Below, piece by piece: positions 1 through 11,190 of a stretch of DNA of 64,000 bases. How positions within the stretch are numbered: the stretch's first letter is position 1; each line of letters opens with the position of its first letter. The stretch spans positions 23,476,001 to 23,540,000 of the forward strand of contig AP031354.1 in assembly GCA_037833965.1 (NCBI GenBank), written 5' to 3'. Source of the DNA: Marchantia polymorpha subsp. ruderalis (taxonomy: Eukaryota; Streptophyta; Marchantiopsida; Marchantiales; Marchantiaceae). The translations under genes and the position numbers were made by a program. The notes beneath the pieces were generated by a model. It was given only the letters and a program-made list of their open reading frames with translations. It searched no databases and was not told where the DNA came from.

Positions 1-532
1 TCCGGTCTCAGCTATCTTTGAACGCAAAACGTAAAGCCTTGTATGACGAAGAGTTCGTCATTGCTGCAAATAATACGTGATAATCCCTTTTGAATCCTTT
101 ATTCATTGGTTTCTTGTTCCATTCCTTTTCACATGAATGTCTTTACCGATGCTAGACCCAGAGATGTTGTCACTTCAGATCCTAGCCCGTAGGAAATAAG
201 ATGAAATTTAAAACAAAAGCGAGAATCGAGTAATTTCCAGAGTAAGTTGCTAAATAATCTTAACTTGAGAAGTTAAATAATAGCCCTAGGGTTATGTGGA
301 TGTATGCTTGTTCAAGTGAGGAATAATCATCTTAATCTTCTGAATCGAATTTCAATGATCATACCATTGCGATAATTCCTTCCTGCTAATTAAGAGACGG
401 TTAATCTTCCTTAGTTTATAATCTTACGAAGATTAAATCTACAGTACTGTTGCCAGAAGTGGTGAAGGATATAACTCTGTGGACGCTCATGTTCCCAAGG
501 ATTACGGCCATACTTTTAGCTTTTCTCTGCTT
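1..532. other. Left edge, no gene assigned
   Basis: No complete ORF is present. The first 80 bases can be read on the plus strand as a short coding-like stretch (ALYDEEFVIAANN) followed by a GT. A second short open stretch near 450-530 encodes a hydrophobic run (LWTLMFPRITAILLAFLCF) ending in TAA. They could be exons of the gene whose last exon is at 1550-1790, but I could not link them in frame, so this is inference only. Confidence 0.2.
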
Positions 533-739
533 TTAAGGAACTTTCAACACACACAGGAGGGATAGCGTTGTCCTGAAAAAAACACATGACCAACAAATGA
601 TTCTCATGACAATTAGTAACACCCGAGAAAGAGGAAACACTCGAGCAATTAGGAAAATACCAGCTGCAACCATAGTTGCAGCATTGATAAGGGCTACGTG
701 CACTGCTGCTATGATAAAATTTGTGCTTCGACGATTCAC
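533..739 (-). pseudogene. Organellar NADH dehydrogenase (ndhF/nad5-type) fragment
   Basis: The minus strand encodes ALINAATMVAAGIFLIAR followed by VFPL. This is very close to the conserved proton-channel segment of plastid NdhF and mitochondrial Nad5 (known pattern: ALIHAATMVAAGIFLVAR). The match is strongest at about 631-709. Beyond it, downstream residues are only loosely similar and the rest of the roughly 700-residue protein is absent. There is no start and no flanking organellar gene. The simplest reading is a short, old transfer of organelle DNA into the nucleus that is now non-functional. I cannot firmly separate plastid from mitochondrial origin; the residues after VFPL look slightly more NdhF-like. 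A plus-strand ORF overlaps it (598-771) but has no recognisable motif. Confidence 0.6.
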
Positions 740-1549
740 AGCATTGGGGATTCCGCCTCGGTGTTCACTTTAAGACTTTCCAGGTCCAACTTGTCATGAA
801 AACTATCATTCCCGGATGCATTCGACGCGACAACAACTTCTGAGGATTCTTTTCTTTTCACCACATGCAGGTCAACTGGACAGTCCGGATTTGTATCATA
901 TCCCTTTGAAATCGATTGTGATAATGGAAATTTGTGACGATTGCGTCAGGACAATTGTGGTCACTCCAATCCCTCTGAGACAGTTATGAAAGAAGAAGCT
1001 AAGTTGACTACGTTGTGTGTTTCAGACATGTGTTTATGATTTTGCAGCTAACTAGGTGAATCATTACCTGGTCTGCCACAAGTCGACGTTCATGGGCATC
1101 GTGAATGACGACTACGTAGATGCTGATAATTGCACGAGCAAGATAGCGGGGATGTGAATCTGACAGAGTAGATTATAAAGAGATTGTGCAGGAAGAACGA
1201 ATTCTTTCAAAATCAAGAGGAAAAAAAATGGTTCTTTTGTACAGTGCGGTCAGTGCACAGCACAGAATGCTGCAGAGCATAGATATATCATTAGCGAATG
1301 AATGCAAGTTCTTTCTCGGATCCTGCATTTTTTGGAAGAAGTTCAGATTCCAAGATAGAACAACATCAACCAGGCCTGGAGTTTAGCAGGAATAAAATTT
1401 TGTGGGATTACAGATCAGTTCTTTTGCCTACAGTCGTCAGGAAACCTTCAATGAATACAAAATTCGGTGGTGAAACATCTTAGCAGGAAGATTGAGTATT
1501 TAATTTGAGGGTTAAGAATATTATATATTTTCCACCTTACGACCTTCAG
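740..1549. other. No gene recognised
   Basis: Short open stretches occur at about 1186-1483 on the plus strand in two overlapping frames. They may be upstream exons of the gene ending at 1790, but splice sites and frames do not join convincingly. No RNA gene or repeat was seen. Confidence 0.2.
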
Positions 1550-1790
1550 ATCCATCCGTGCCCGAAGGAACCGATCGATTCCCAATGCAGGAGAGTATGA
1601 CATCACGCAGCCTAGATTCTCTTTTGAGGGAAACATCAACAATGGCATCTGCCCATTGCAAACGCTGATAAAAATGCACCAACAATTTGGGGCGAGTTTG
1701 GAGAAATATCTAGCCAAAAGCGATTTGGACGAAAAGTGGCAAATTAGAAGGAATGAGCTCTGTCCCGACAAAAAGTGGTGCCTTAAATAG
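1550..1790 (+). CDS. Probable last exon of an unrecognised gene
   Basis: An acceptor-like TTCAG ends at 1549 and is followed by an open frame of 79 codons that ends in TAG at 1788-1790. The product is charged, soluble-looking and coding-like. It contains PNAGEYDITQPRFSFEG, then KMHQQFGASLEKYLAK, and ends CPDKKWCLK. I do not recognise the family. There are two Cys near the C-terminus and no membrane segment. The first codon is split (phase 1), so at least one upstream exon is required; it may lie within 1-1500 or outside the window. An antisense ORF covers the same bases but reads as low-quality sequence. A pseudogene remnant is equally possible. Confidence 0.35.
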
Positions 1791-2166
1791 AATCTCCAAG
1801 GGGTGTGTCATCCGCAATGGAGTGCTTGATGTTTTCGCTAATGACCCCATGAAACTATCAAAAATATCTGTACATACAAGGTTTGCCTATCTTGCAATTA
1901 TCACACTCCCTCCTACTGGCCAACTCCAAAGATTTGCAGAGAGCAGAGGGTAGAAACCATGTAGCATTATACTTACAATCTACCAGAAGTCCACAAACAT
2001 GCAAACGTACACCAGGTTCTAGGGAAACGAGGAATAATTCAATGCCAAACGGTCTGTATCAATCTGCCATGATAATTAAGACTTCCATGATCCCCTAGTA
2101 TATACCAGTCTTCTAGGTACGCTTCGGTCAGCGTCCATTGTGATTTACATGTGCAATCACAACTGT

Positions 2167-2560
2167 TCAGATGTCATCGTCCTCAACATCCTTCTCTTCA
2201 CGAATATAGGAGAATACGTAAAGCGCCATCCCCAGAAATCCAGTAATATTGTGGAAAAGCTGGCCGGCTCTCCCGACCTTCTCCTGGAAGATGTAGGCGA
2301 GGTGGACCTCTGCTGTCATTAGAAAATTATCAGATCCGTGATTGCAAACCCAGAAAGGAGCCGGCTCAAATGGGACCTGACGGGGGTGCACACGAGCATC
2401 AACAGGTCCACACGCCAGAGTTAGGTTAGATGATTCCAACAGCAATGGCAGCCAAGAGACCGAAGCTCCACTCGTCTCGTCTGCAGGAATGTGAAGTCGA
2501 GTCCTCATCATCGGCGACCAGGCGAGCAAGCGCCCAATTCGCTTCGTCGGAAACGGACAT
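2167..2560 (-). CDS. Possible small membrane protein (weak)
   Basis: An ATG at 2558-2560 (minus strand) opens a frame reading MSVSDEANWALARL, then a polar stretch and a hydrophobic run FGLLAAIAVGII before a stop. A second frame, behind a good acceptor (CTAATGACAG, ending at about 2312), reads AYIFQEKVGRAGQLF, then a hydrophobic GFLGMALYVFSYI and an acidic tail ending at 2167. Together they look like a short protein with two membrane segments. I found no donor that joins the two in phase, so the model is incomplete and may be wrong. It would diverge from the Fe-ADH gene across a shared promoter interval of about 440 bases. Confidence 0.2.
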
Positions 2561-2771
2561 TCTCGAGTTATACGCCCGATTCACGGGCCCCGTCACCGCG
2601 GGGTCCACTGTCGTGCTGACGAGGCCCACGCTGACAGCGCAATGAGGCCCTGCAGAAGCGCCACGTATGGGCCGTGGACGATCCCTGCTGACGAGACAGA
2701 GCTCCGACCACTTGGAGAACAGTCTCGCTGAGAAATCCCCTCTACCTCACGCCCTCCTCCGCCACCGCGAC

Positions 2772-2779
2772 CTTATAAG
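2772..2779 (+). promoter_or_regulatory. TATA-like element upstream of Fe-ADH
   Basis: CTTATAAG lies about 225 bases before the ATG at 3002, followed by a moderately pyrimidine-rich leader. The motif is its own reverse complement, so it could also serve a minus-strand transcript. This is inferred from sequence and position only. Confidence 0.35.
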
Positions 2780-3001
2780 CCAACGGGCCCTGCGACTTTC
2801 AACGCATCGAGCTGTTGTTTGTGTTCATTAAGAGAGCAACTGGGATCTTCTGATCGTGAAAAAAGTCGAGTGCGGATCGACATTTCTCTTTTCATCTTTG
2901 AGCTCTGATCGCTGTGTGTCTTGATTCGAGAGATTTCTGTTTTACTGCAATTCAAGCGAAGCCGTGTCGTGAATCCCTTCAGGCATATTGCGCTGGGAAT
3001 C

Positions 3002-5792
3002 ATGGCGGCTTGCATGCCTCTCGCCTGCAGTGTGCCTTCCGTTCGCGTGGGGGCCCTTTCACAGGTCATTCCCAATGGCCCCTCGGAGGTTCGGATTCCC
3101 AGTGGAGCTTCAAAGTTTGCACAACTCGTCGATTGCTCGGGTCGAGGGCGAAAATCGCACCGCACCGTTACATCGTACTCCTCGATCGGCATGCGCATCA
3201 GCGCCACATTGGCGCAGGAATCCCAGCAGACCGAGGTTCGATTCTCTCCTTTGTACGCAAGCTCGAGTACTTTCCTCGCAGGCTCATTGAAGAACAGTCG
3301 GTCGTGAATTGAGGGGAACAACTGATGAAGAAACGAACTTGTGCTCTGGCTGCTCTGCTATATTCCATTGACTTTCTGCTGTTTCGCTCTCAGTGTCTTA
3401 GACCTACTTAGAGAAATGCTTAAAGGGCCACACTTGATGGTTTTGTAGTTACAGCGGGAGGTTCTACATGACAGTCTCACTAGCACTTTGATGGATGATC
3501 CCACACAAGCCTCGCATGGAGTCAATTACCACCATCCCGATGCAGGAACAAACGGCTACGCGTTCTTCATGCCCACATGTAAGTCCTCCAAAGAGCAAAA
3601 TTGAGTCCATTCGGCAATCGATCTGAAAGTCCAGCCGGCATACGCTTATTCTATTCCCTAATCCAGTAGCGACGATGAGCTCCACAAATTACTTTTCTTT
3701 CTTCTGGGGCTTGCGATTGTTCTCACCCGAAACCTGTCTTCATTGACTCTTCAGTAAATCTTATCGGTGTGGGTGCTTTGAACGGAGCCGGAGCACAAAT
3801 CGCTGAGCTGGGATTCAAGAAGGCTCTCATTGTCACGGACAAAGTACGATCATATTGTCTCAATGTTTCTAATCTCTCCGAGACCAAGGTTTAGTTTTTC
3901 ACAGTCCATAGAAAAAAAACAAAAAAAACAGAGGTTTAGGTCTAGTTCGGTCTAGTTCGGTCTTCAGTTTTTTTTTTGGCGGGTAATAATCGACGGGACT
4001 CCAATTGCAGGTCTTGGTGAAGGTAGGGGCTGTTAACGCCATCATCAAGGTGCTGGACGAGATCAATGTGAAGTACTCAATTTACGATGGCACGGAACCC
4101 AATCCCACCGATAAGCAGGTCGATGAAGGAGTGGCAATGTTGAAGAAAGAAGAGTGCGATTTCATCGTTTCATTCGGGGGCGGATCACCTCACGACTGCG
4201 CCAAGGCTATCGGCGTCTTAGCCACCAATGGAGGTGAGAAATTTGGCGTGAGCTGAGGAATCGGTGCATGTAGACAGCGAGGTCGGTTGTTTTGGTCCGG
4301 AATTTGTCGGGCTCGATGAGGAGAATTAGACGAGGTTCCAACTGCTTCGTTGTTGTCTATGCAGGGAGAATCCATGATTACGAGGGTCTCAACAAGACCA
4401 AAAACGCCATGCTTCCTCTAGTCGCCGTGAACACCACGGCTGGAACCGCTGCTGAGCTGACTCGCTTCGCCATCATCACAGACACCAAGCGACACGTGAA
4501 AATGGCAATTATCGACTGGAAAGTAACTCCCACTATTGCCGTGGACGATCCTACGCTCATGGTAGGCCGCACAACGATGTAGCTTAATTCGCTTACTTGC
4601 GGAGCTCAATCTTTCGTGTGCTCTCGGTTAAATTTTACTGACGAGCAGCGAATCCAATTTCTTCTCAGCGTACCTCCAAATTCATTCGAGTTGTGTACTC
4701 ATCCTTCTTCTCGGATTTTGGCGCTCGGTCTGTAGGTCGGAATGCCCAAGTCTCTGACTGCTGCCACGGGCATGGATGCGTTGACCCATGCGATCGAAGC
4801 GTATGTATCCACTATCTCGAATCCTGTCACCGATGCATCTGCACTCCACGCCATGAAGCTCATCAAAACCTACCTGCGGGACGCAGTCACGGACGGCAAG
4901 AACTTGAAAGCTCGGGACATGATGTCGTATGCCGAGTTTCTGGCCGGGATGGCTTTCAACAGCGCCAGTTTGGGATACGTTCACGCCATGGCTCATCAGC
5001 TCGGTGGCATGTACAACTTGCCTCACGGAGTTTGCAATGCTGTGCTTCTGCCCGTCGTTCAGGTACTGATCAGGGTTTAATCATTATATGGGTTTAGCTC
5101 CTCTCATGTCGATCCAGAAATTGACTCCGAAAGTCTGTGAGCATGCATGTTGTTACTGCTTGTACATTCCAGATTCTGGATGTGTTCTTTGCTCTGATTG
5201 GTCATTTCTCCTAAGGTTCTCTACTCACCGAGCAATGCACTGGGCTGCAGGAGTTCAATGCCAAGAAAGTACCGATTTTGTTTATAGACATTGCTGAAGC
5301 TTTCGGGTATCGTGATATTGGCGAGAACGCCGATTTGGCAGTGAAGGTGGTTCTGGAAGAGATCAGGTCAGTCACCCGCTAAAGCTTTCGAACGCGTGGG
5401 ATACATACATCTCAATTGAGCTCTACCGATCGACCGAAACTTTCAAGGCAATAACATATTCGTATGCTATACTTGCAGATCCTTGAGCAAAGATGTTGGT
5501 ATTCCCAAGAATTTGGCGGAGCTTGGAGTCAAACCCGAAGACTTTGAAGAGCTGGCAGAGAATGCTATGAAGGTAAACTCTGCTCTGGCTTTCGGAGCCT
5601 AATCTCCAGGACCAGTGGCATGCTGAAGCCTCTGACAATGAGATGCTGACCCTTGTCCTGACTCCTGTTCTCAACACTTATTATGGCTTTCCGTGCATGG
5701 ACTGTGTGCAGGATGCGTGTGGCTTTACCAATCCCCGTGCTCCGACCAAGCAGGAAGTCGTGGAACTTTTCCGTCTTGCTCACGAGCAGTAG
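3002..5792 (+). CDS. Iron-containing alcohol dehydrogenase, nine exons, N-terminal extension
   Basis: NAD(P)-dependent oxidoreductase of the Fe-ADH (group III) family, interconverting alcohols and aldehydes. Exons: 3002-3235, 3455-3578, 3755-3843, 4011-4233, 4365-4561, 4736-5062, 5251-5366, 5479-5572 and 5712-5792. All introns are GT-AG and all phases agree, giving 494 aa. The core starts near residue 114 ([15 protein letters not shown]). The cofactor motif GGGSPHD is at 205-211. The metal ligands are Asp303 and His307 ([13 protein letters not shown]), His372 (LGYVHAMAH) and His386 ([13 protein letters not shown]). The C-terminus is [19 protein letters not shown]. The ATG at 3002 has a strong context (ATCATGGCGGC); the open frame continues upstream but without another ATG. 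Residues 1 to about 100 are rich in Ser, Ala and Arg and poor in acids, which suggests a plastid or mitochondrial transit peptide (inference). After LLP the usual His is Val. Flowering plants generally lack this class, as far as I recall. Confidence 0.93.
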
Positions 5793-7951
5793 TGAATGAG
5801 CAGCTGTTACAATGTCCGATCCGGCGAGCATTCAAGTCAAGCTAACCTTTCTCAAGCACAGACACAATGGCCAAAAGAAGAAGAAACTCTCTAGCTCTGA
5901 CAGAAGCTTATTGAGAGGCACTCTCTAAGGTATAGACTGAACACGATACAAAATGACAGAGGCAGTGCAGAAACGACACGACGGTGGAAACATCGCTTGT
6001 AGATAATGAGGGGTGGTGACCAATGCCTGAATTAGAATGGGTGTCATATATCCAATAATCCAAATTCTGAAACTTCATAAATTGTAGAATGTAAAAACAG
6101 AGCTTTTTCCACATCTCTAATGCAGATGGTTTTTTGACAACAAACCGAAGACTCCTTAACCTTGACTATCGATTCACCCTCGTCTTGGAGTTCAGGCTCA
6201 TGGTATAGGAAGCTCAGAGGAAGCTATGATCGAGGATTTAGTCGCATCGCCTCATCCAAAACAGCGTTAGAGTTATGTGAGAGAGACAGCAAAATATTTA
6301 GCTAGAAGCGCTTCGAAGCTGAGAGCATTCAGCAACGTGGACTGAAATACACAAGCCAATCTCTTGTGCATTTCCAATTCATTAATACGAACGAGAGCTG
6401 CTTGAATTTTGTATGATATTTGGACAGGCATCATGGTTATATACTTTTCTTTGATGGCTCTTGCAAAGGGCACGTCTGAATTTCTTCTAACATTTCTGAG
6501 TTATTGAACTGCTCTTTAAATAAGAATTTGAATGAGCGAATTTCCAGGGTGGACTGACTGAACACTTCCTGAGGTTGTTTTTATTTGCCCTCAAGAATTT
6601 GAAAGTTGCTTTCTCTCAAAAATTGTCATGAATTTGTTATATCTCTAGAAAAATGGGAATTGAGCAAAATTAGAAAGATTGGCCCGTTGACATTTTATCA
6701 AAGGCCATCGGTCTCCTCATGAAGGTGAAATGTGCTATCTTGTCGAAACAGTCAGAATTGTATTTGCACAGGTTTTACATCTTGTCCGTGGTTCCCTGGA
6801 TGTAATGAGTTGTTCCTTGTATTCTAAAGACTGCAGTGTGTATCCGGTATTCTAATGCTCATCTAATGTTAAGGTAGACTCTCTACTTCGCTTATTCGGT
6901 GTTTTATACAAAAACAACTCTCTGCTACCATATGCGATTGATTCTTAGAAGAACCTGAGTTACAAAAAATTGAGTATGAAGCGATATGCTCTTTTACTCT
7001 TCATTACAGGTTATATTTGTCATGTGACAACCTCTGGATATTACCAAGCGATGACATCTTTTTGTTTGAAATATTTATTTTTTGAGTTAGAAAGTAAAGG
7101 ACACTTTAGACGCGGTGGCATTCTTCGCTTGATCTTGAAATTCAGAAGATGACCTAAATGACGATATTTGACAATATGTACATTTTTCACAATAGCTCGT
7201 TGTTTGAAGTTGAAGCTTGTACCATCAAGTATGACATAGTACGTAGGAGGGCTTGTCACTCATGCTATGATGCAAGGAGCCGAATCAAGAAAATCTGCTA
7301 AAGTCTTAATACCTGCTGACTAGCCAGGACATGCAATAGAAAATTACCCATCTGCAGCTGGCCATTAATTTGTTAGTTTGTAATTTATTCTCCAAACATG
7401 AAAAAACTGCTTCAAATGATTAAGCACCCTGCCTGTTAACTTTCAAGCTTAAAATGTATTACTTGTTTTTTAGTTTGAGAGATTATGTTTCCAAAAATAT
7501 ATACTTTTAGTCAATATTTTCTCTTACATTTTCTTGATATCCTATATATTTGTTCAACGTGACAATTGAAAATAGAAAAACTAAATCAATTTTGAGAAAA
7601 TATGAATTTCAATTATATTTTTTGTTTTTTTCGTTTTTATTTTTTTATAGTTCTTTTTTGCTTACATAGCTATCAATTGACTTGAACAAGATTTTACTTT
7701 GGTTTTTTTCTAACAGGTATTGAATCATTTATATACACAAACATCCATTGCTTTTCAAGATTTACTTAAAGCTAAATTGGATTGAAAAATAAACATATGA
7801 ATCACTATATTTATAAACTCAAGATGTTACATTTGATTCAAGTATGTTTTAAAGTAGCTAGTTTTAAACCTTGTTAGGTTTTCTATAAAAGCAAGCTAGC
7901 CAAAGTTCTCAATGAACACTTTAGAGCTTTTAATCTATAAAGTTATCTGAA
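5793..7951. other. Intergenic, no gene seen
   Basis: This is the 3' flank of the Fe-ADH gene followed by increasingly AT-rich DNA (strongest at about 7380-7900). ORFs on either strand are short and without recognisable motifs. No RNA gene or clear repeat was found. Confidence 0.5.
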
Positions 7952-8371
7952 GTGAATGCACCCCAAACGAACCAACTGTCATTTTCACCCACATCAATAT
8001 CTTCGTCAACGTTACTAGCGTGGTCGCCGACATATCCATATGCTGATCTTGGTCCAAGGCTCAACCCTAGTTGTCAAACCAAAGGACTCCCTCAATTTTT
8101 GCGGTATAAATATCATGTACCGAATCACACTTTCCTCAACATAATGGAGACATCACAACCTACTGATGATCAACATTCATTAGCTGAAGTTTTCAAGAAT
8201 TCTTTGTAACTTGTCAAGCTTCCAAAAGTCAAGCAAGCTCTGTCGTCTAAATGGATTTTCAAGGCCACATCTCAACTTGATGCTATAACTCAAAGATTAA
8301 AAGTGTGTCTAGTAGCTAGAGGATTCAAACAAAAGCATGGCATTGACTACAATGAAACGTTTGCTGCAAGG
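7952..8371 (+). pseudogene. Ty1/copia reverse transcriptase, N-terminal fragment
   Basis: From 8210 the plus strand reads LVKLPKVKQALSSKWIFKA, then LVARGFKQKHGIDYNETFAA. This is the conserved start of the Ty1/copia reverse transcriptase domain (known pattern: LP.GK..I..KWVFK...RLVARGF.Q..GIDY.ETFAP). An in-frame TAA at 8207-8209 lies immediately before LVKLP, where the family usually has a Trp, so the ORF from 7952 is broken. The domain stops abruptly after ETFAAR at 8371, ten bases before the LTR that starts at 8381. The rest of the polymerase and the RNase H are missing here. This is a dead transposon scrap. Confidence 0.85.
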
Positions 8372-8380
8372 AAAAAAAAT

Positions 8381-9259
8381 TGTTGGAAGTGATGCAAAGT
8401 TTCATTTGTGAAACGCATGAACCAGATACATGTAGAACGGATGTAATAATTAATGAACGTTAGCAAGTACTTAAACTCGATCTTTGCTTAAATTGGTCTG
8501 CATAGATCTGTGAGACCGAATGTTGCACATGTGTATTAAGTTGTAGAAGTAGCCAAGTGATTAATGATATTTAGCCAATACATAGCTAAGTCTAGCTAGT
8601 TATGACTAAACTAGTTAATTATAACTAAGTTTATCTAGTCATGACTAAGTTTAGCTATAATATATACATTTGATGGAATAATTAGCGACGTTCTAGAAGA
8701 TTGGTATGAGCACTTCTATTTTGTCTTTTATAAAGGTCTAGATTTCGAGGGATTGAACTTTTGACTATAAACTTAGATTTGATTGGTTTGACTAAATGTA
8801 TGAAAGATGATTGGTTACACTAAATTTATGAAAGATAAGTGTCTAGACTAAGTCTAATGTTGACTTAGTGGCTAGGAAGCTTCTAGAAGTTATAAAGATT
8901 TCAATGACATGTCGTCACTTCACACTCAAATTCCGGAAACTTCTAGAATGTTTAGATAGGCCAATGGCATGTTGCCACGTATAGTGGATTAGTCAAACTT
9001 ACCTATAGAAAAGTGAGTTAGAAGAAATTACCACATGTTATTATGGTAATATTTCAAGTAGTATAAATAGAGAAGTAGACTAGTAACTCTTAAGCAAGTT
9101 TGGAGAGTTCATGTGTAAAGACTTGTTTCATATATAAAAGAGATACAATTTTCAGTACCTTATAGTGTCGATGTGTGTGTGAATTGGAGTGATACTTTGA
9201 AGTATTGTGTGAGTGGGTGTTTGGGCTATGAGTATGAGGAGTAATCCTAGTTTTCTACA
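8381..9259 (+). mobile_element. Probable solo or nested copia-type LTR
   Basis: The segment starts TGTTGGAAGTGATGC and ends TTTTCTACA, the TG...CA ends typical of plant copia LTRs. A TATA box (TATAAATAG) lies at about 9062-9070. Short sub-repeats of the form AACTAAGTTTAGCTA or close variants fill 8585-8660. The sequence after the end (ATCATAATGAGCTAC) weakly resembles a degraded initiator-Met primer site. It is squeezed between a plus-strand reverse transcriptase scrap and a minus-strand pol scrap, and no partner LTR was found in the window. Exact ends are uncertain. Confidence 0.5.
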
Positions 9260-9364
9260 ATCATAATGAGCTACCGCAAAGCCATCTTAGGTAAACCTGA
9301 CTGAGCATCAGCTCGAAGGTTGCAAATCGCTGTGATCTAACTATAGTGGTCAAGTCGTTTTCTT

Positions 9365-11190
9365 AACTACAAGTTTTGACTTTTTTGAACGATGCTGCTT
9401 TGCAAGATCACATGTCTCACAACGTTTATCTCTACCAACCTAGAGACAAAGAAGTACATGCACAAGCTGTTTGGAAGCCATATGATGTGTTGTTTGATGA
9501 CAAATTTGACACAATCTTTTGTGACACAAATCAGTGAGGTCAGAATTGCTTGAAAGTTATTGTTTAATGATCTCAACAAAGATAGATGATCCAACCGGGT
9601 TAGATTGCTTATGTGTCGGATCAAATTATTGAAGCATGTGAGAAAGATAATGAGCATTGAACTGTTGCATCTTAGGAAGAAGTCAATATAATTTACTTCA
9701 AGTATCACGTTGGCTAAAGAGAAACAACCATTGAAGATTGGTCTTGTTGAGTAAAAAATAGTAGGCAAAAACAAACACCATAAGTACACTTGAATCTGAT
9801 AGTTTTCTTACACATAGTAGGTTTTTAGTAAGAACTAGCATGTAAAGAATTGGATTGATCTCTTTTACTTTAATCAACTTACAAAGTTCCTTTGTCAATA
9901 ATAGCTAAACAAGTTTCACTAGCAATAGAAATCCCAAAGTGAGAAGAATATGATTGATATGAGCTAAGCGTTGACCTATTACTTGTCACATGGCTACTAG
10001 CTCCAGAGTCTAGCAAGTATTTTTTGGATTCATGTAAAGGCAAGACTTCTAGCTCTATTGACTCACTATCTAAATCCTCTTCTAGATCGTTATTGCATTT
10101 GTATTCTAAGTTGGCTTGTAGTTTAACTCAACGCATGTTAGAAGCACGGAGTTATAACTGCGTTATCTGCTCATTGAGTTTCTTCGAGTCACAATCAGAT
10201 TTTCAGTGATTCAGACGACCACAATAATTACAACTGATATTTTGTCAAGTTGACCAGGTGCCATTTTTTCCTCTTGCTCGATAAGCAGAAGACTATGAGA
10301 AGTTCGACTAAGAAAACTAGGAACAATCACGCTAAGAGGGATGTTTGCAAAAGTTGAACTGTGTGATTGCATTAGCAGTGTCATACCCAAGTATTTTTCG
10401 ACTAAAGACGCTGTATTAGATCTGTGAAGTTAGTTGGAGGATCTCGAGAAAGGTTGCTACTAAAGGTGGAGACAAACGGTGCCCACGAGAGTCTAATGAA
10501 TAAATCGTTGTCAGAAGATCAATGATTAATGTCAGAATGTTGGGTCTTAAGAGACTAAATAGTCTAAAGGTACTATTTGACTGTGATAGGAGCACGCAGC
10601 TTAAGAGTAGCAAGCTTTTCACTTATCATTAGCTGATGCTGAGCATTATCATTAGCTGATGCTGAGCATTGTTAAATTGATATATAATGAGCAAATACGT
10701 ATCGTATTTGACAAAACTGGCAATATACAACGTATTTGTCTTTAAACCTGGAAATGGACAAAAAAATGTAAAAAAAGACACTAGCATATATCATGACAAT
10801 TTCTTTCATGCGACAGTGGCGAATAGTAACGTCATCATCAGCACCAAGAGGAACAGGTATGAGTACGGTTTTGCTCGTAGATTTCTCTGTTGCGAGGCAT
10901 GATCTTAAGTCTCACAGACCAATTCATGTATTCTATTGGATTTAGCACCATGCATTGCGACAAAGTGATCTACGAGTGAACGGTACTTGACCTAGTATCT
11001 TTTGACCCGTGAGCTTTTCCTCATGACGAAACAGAAAAGTAGAGTTGTAAATTTTGTCATCTACGGCGGGTATGGAAGTACTAGACTATGTAGCGTGAGA
11101 GAGAGAACACTGCTCTTGGTGTAAAACTTGAGAGAACTAGTCAAGATTAGTCAACCACAAAAGATCGGAGCACTCACTTTGATACCATGT
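9365..11190 (-). mobile_element. Decayed Ty1/copia element, 5' half (primer site, gag, protease, pre-integrase)
   Basis: Read on the minus strand in element order. A primer-binding site TGGTATCAAAGTGAGTG (plus 11171-11187) matches the plant initiator-Met tRNA type. A degenerate gag follows, then a CCHC zinc knuckle (CNYCGRLNH-stop-KSDC) at about 10190-10235 with an in-frame stop between His and the last Cys. The protease active site LLDSGASSHVTSN is at about 9975-10025. After it comes VLTKNLLCVRKLSD (about 9780-9830), the usual segment between protease and integrase, then the pre-integrase end KRCETCDLAKQHRSKKSKL at about 9370-9430. Stops and frameshifts occur throughout. Integrase, reverse transcriptase and the 3' LTR are missing on this strand. 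The 5' LTR would lie above 11190, but its far end was not found. Confidence 0.8.
10624..10669. repeat. Exact 23-bp tandem duplication
   Basis: A 23-base unit beginning TATCATTAGCTGATGC occurs twice, perfectly, within the decayed gag region, so it is a recent event relative to the surrounding decay. Confidence 0.9.

Noticed and set aside
2914-3312. Overlapping long plus-strand ORFs in the Fe-ADH exon 1 region
   Set aside because: Only the frame with the ATG at 3002 joins the next exon in phase and leads into the Fe-ADH fold.
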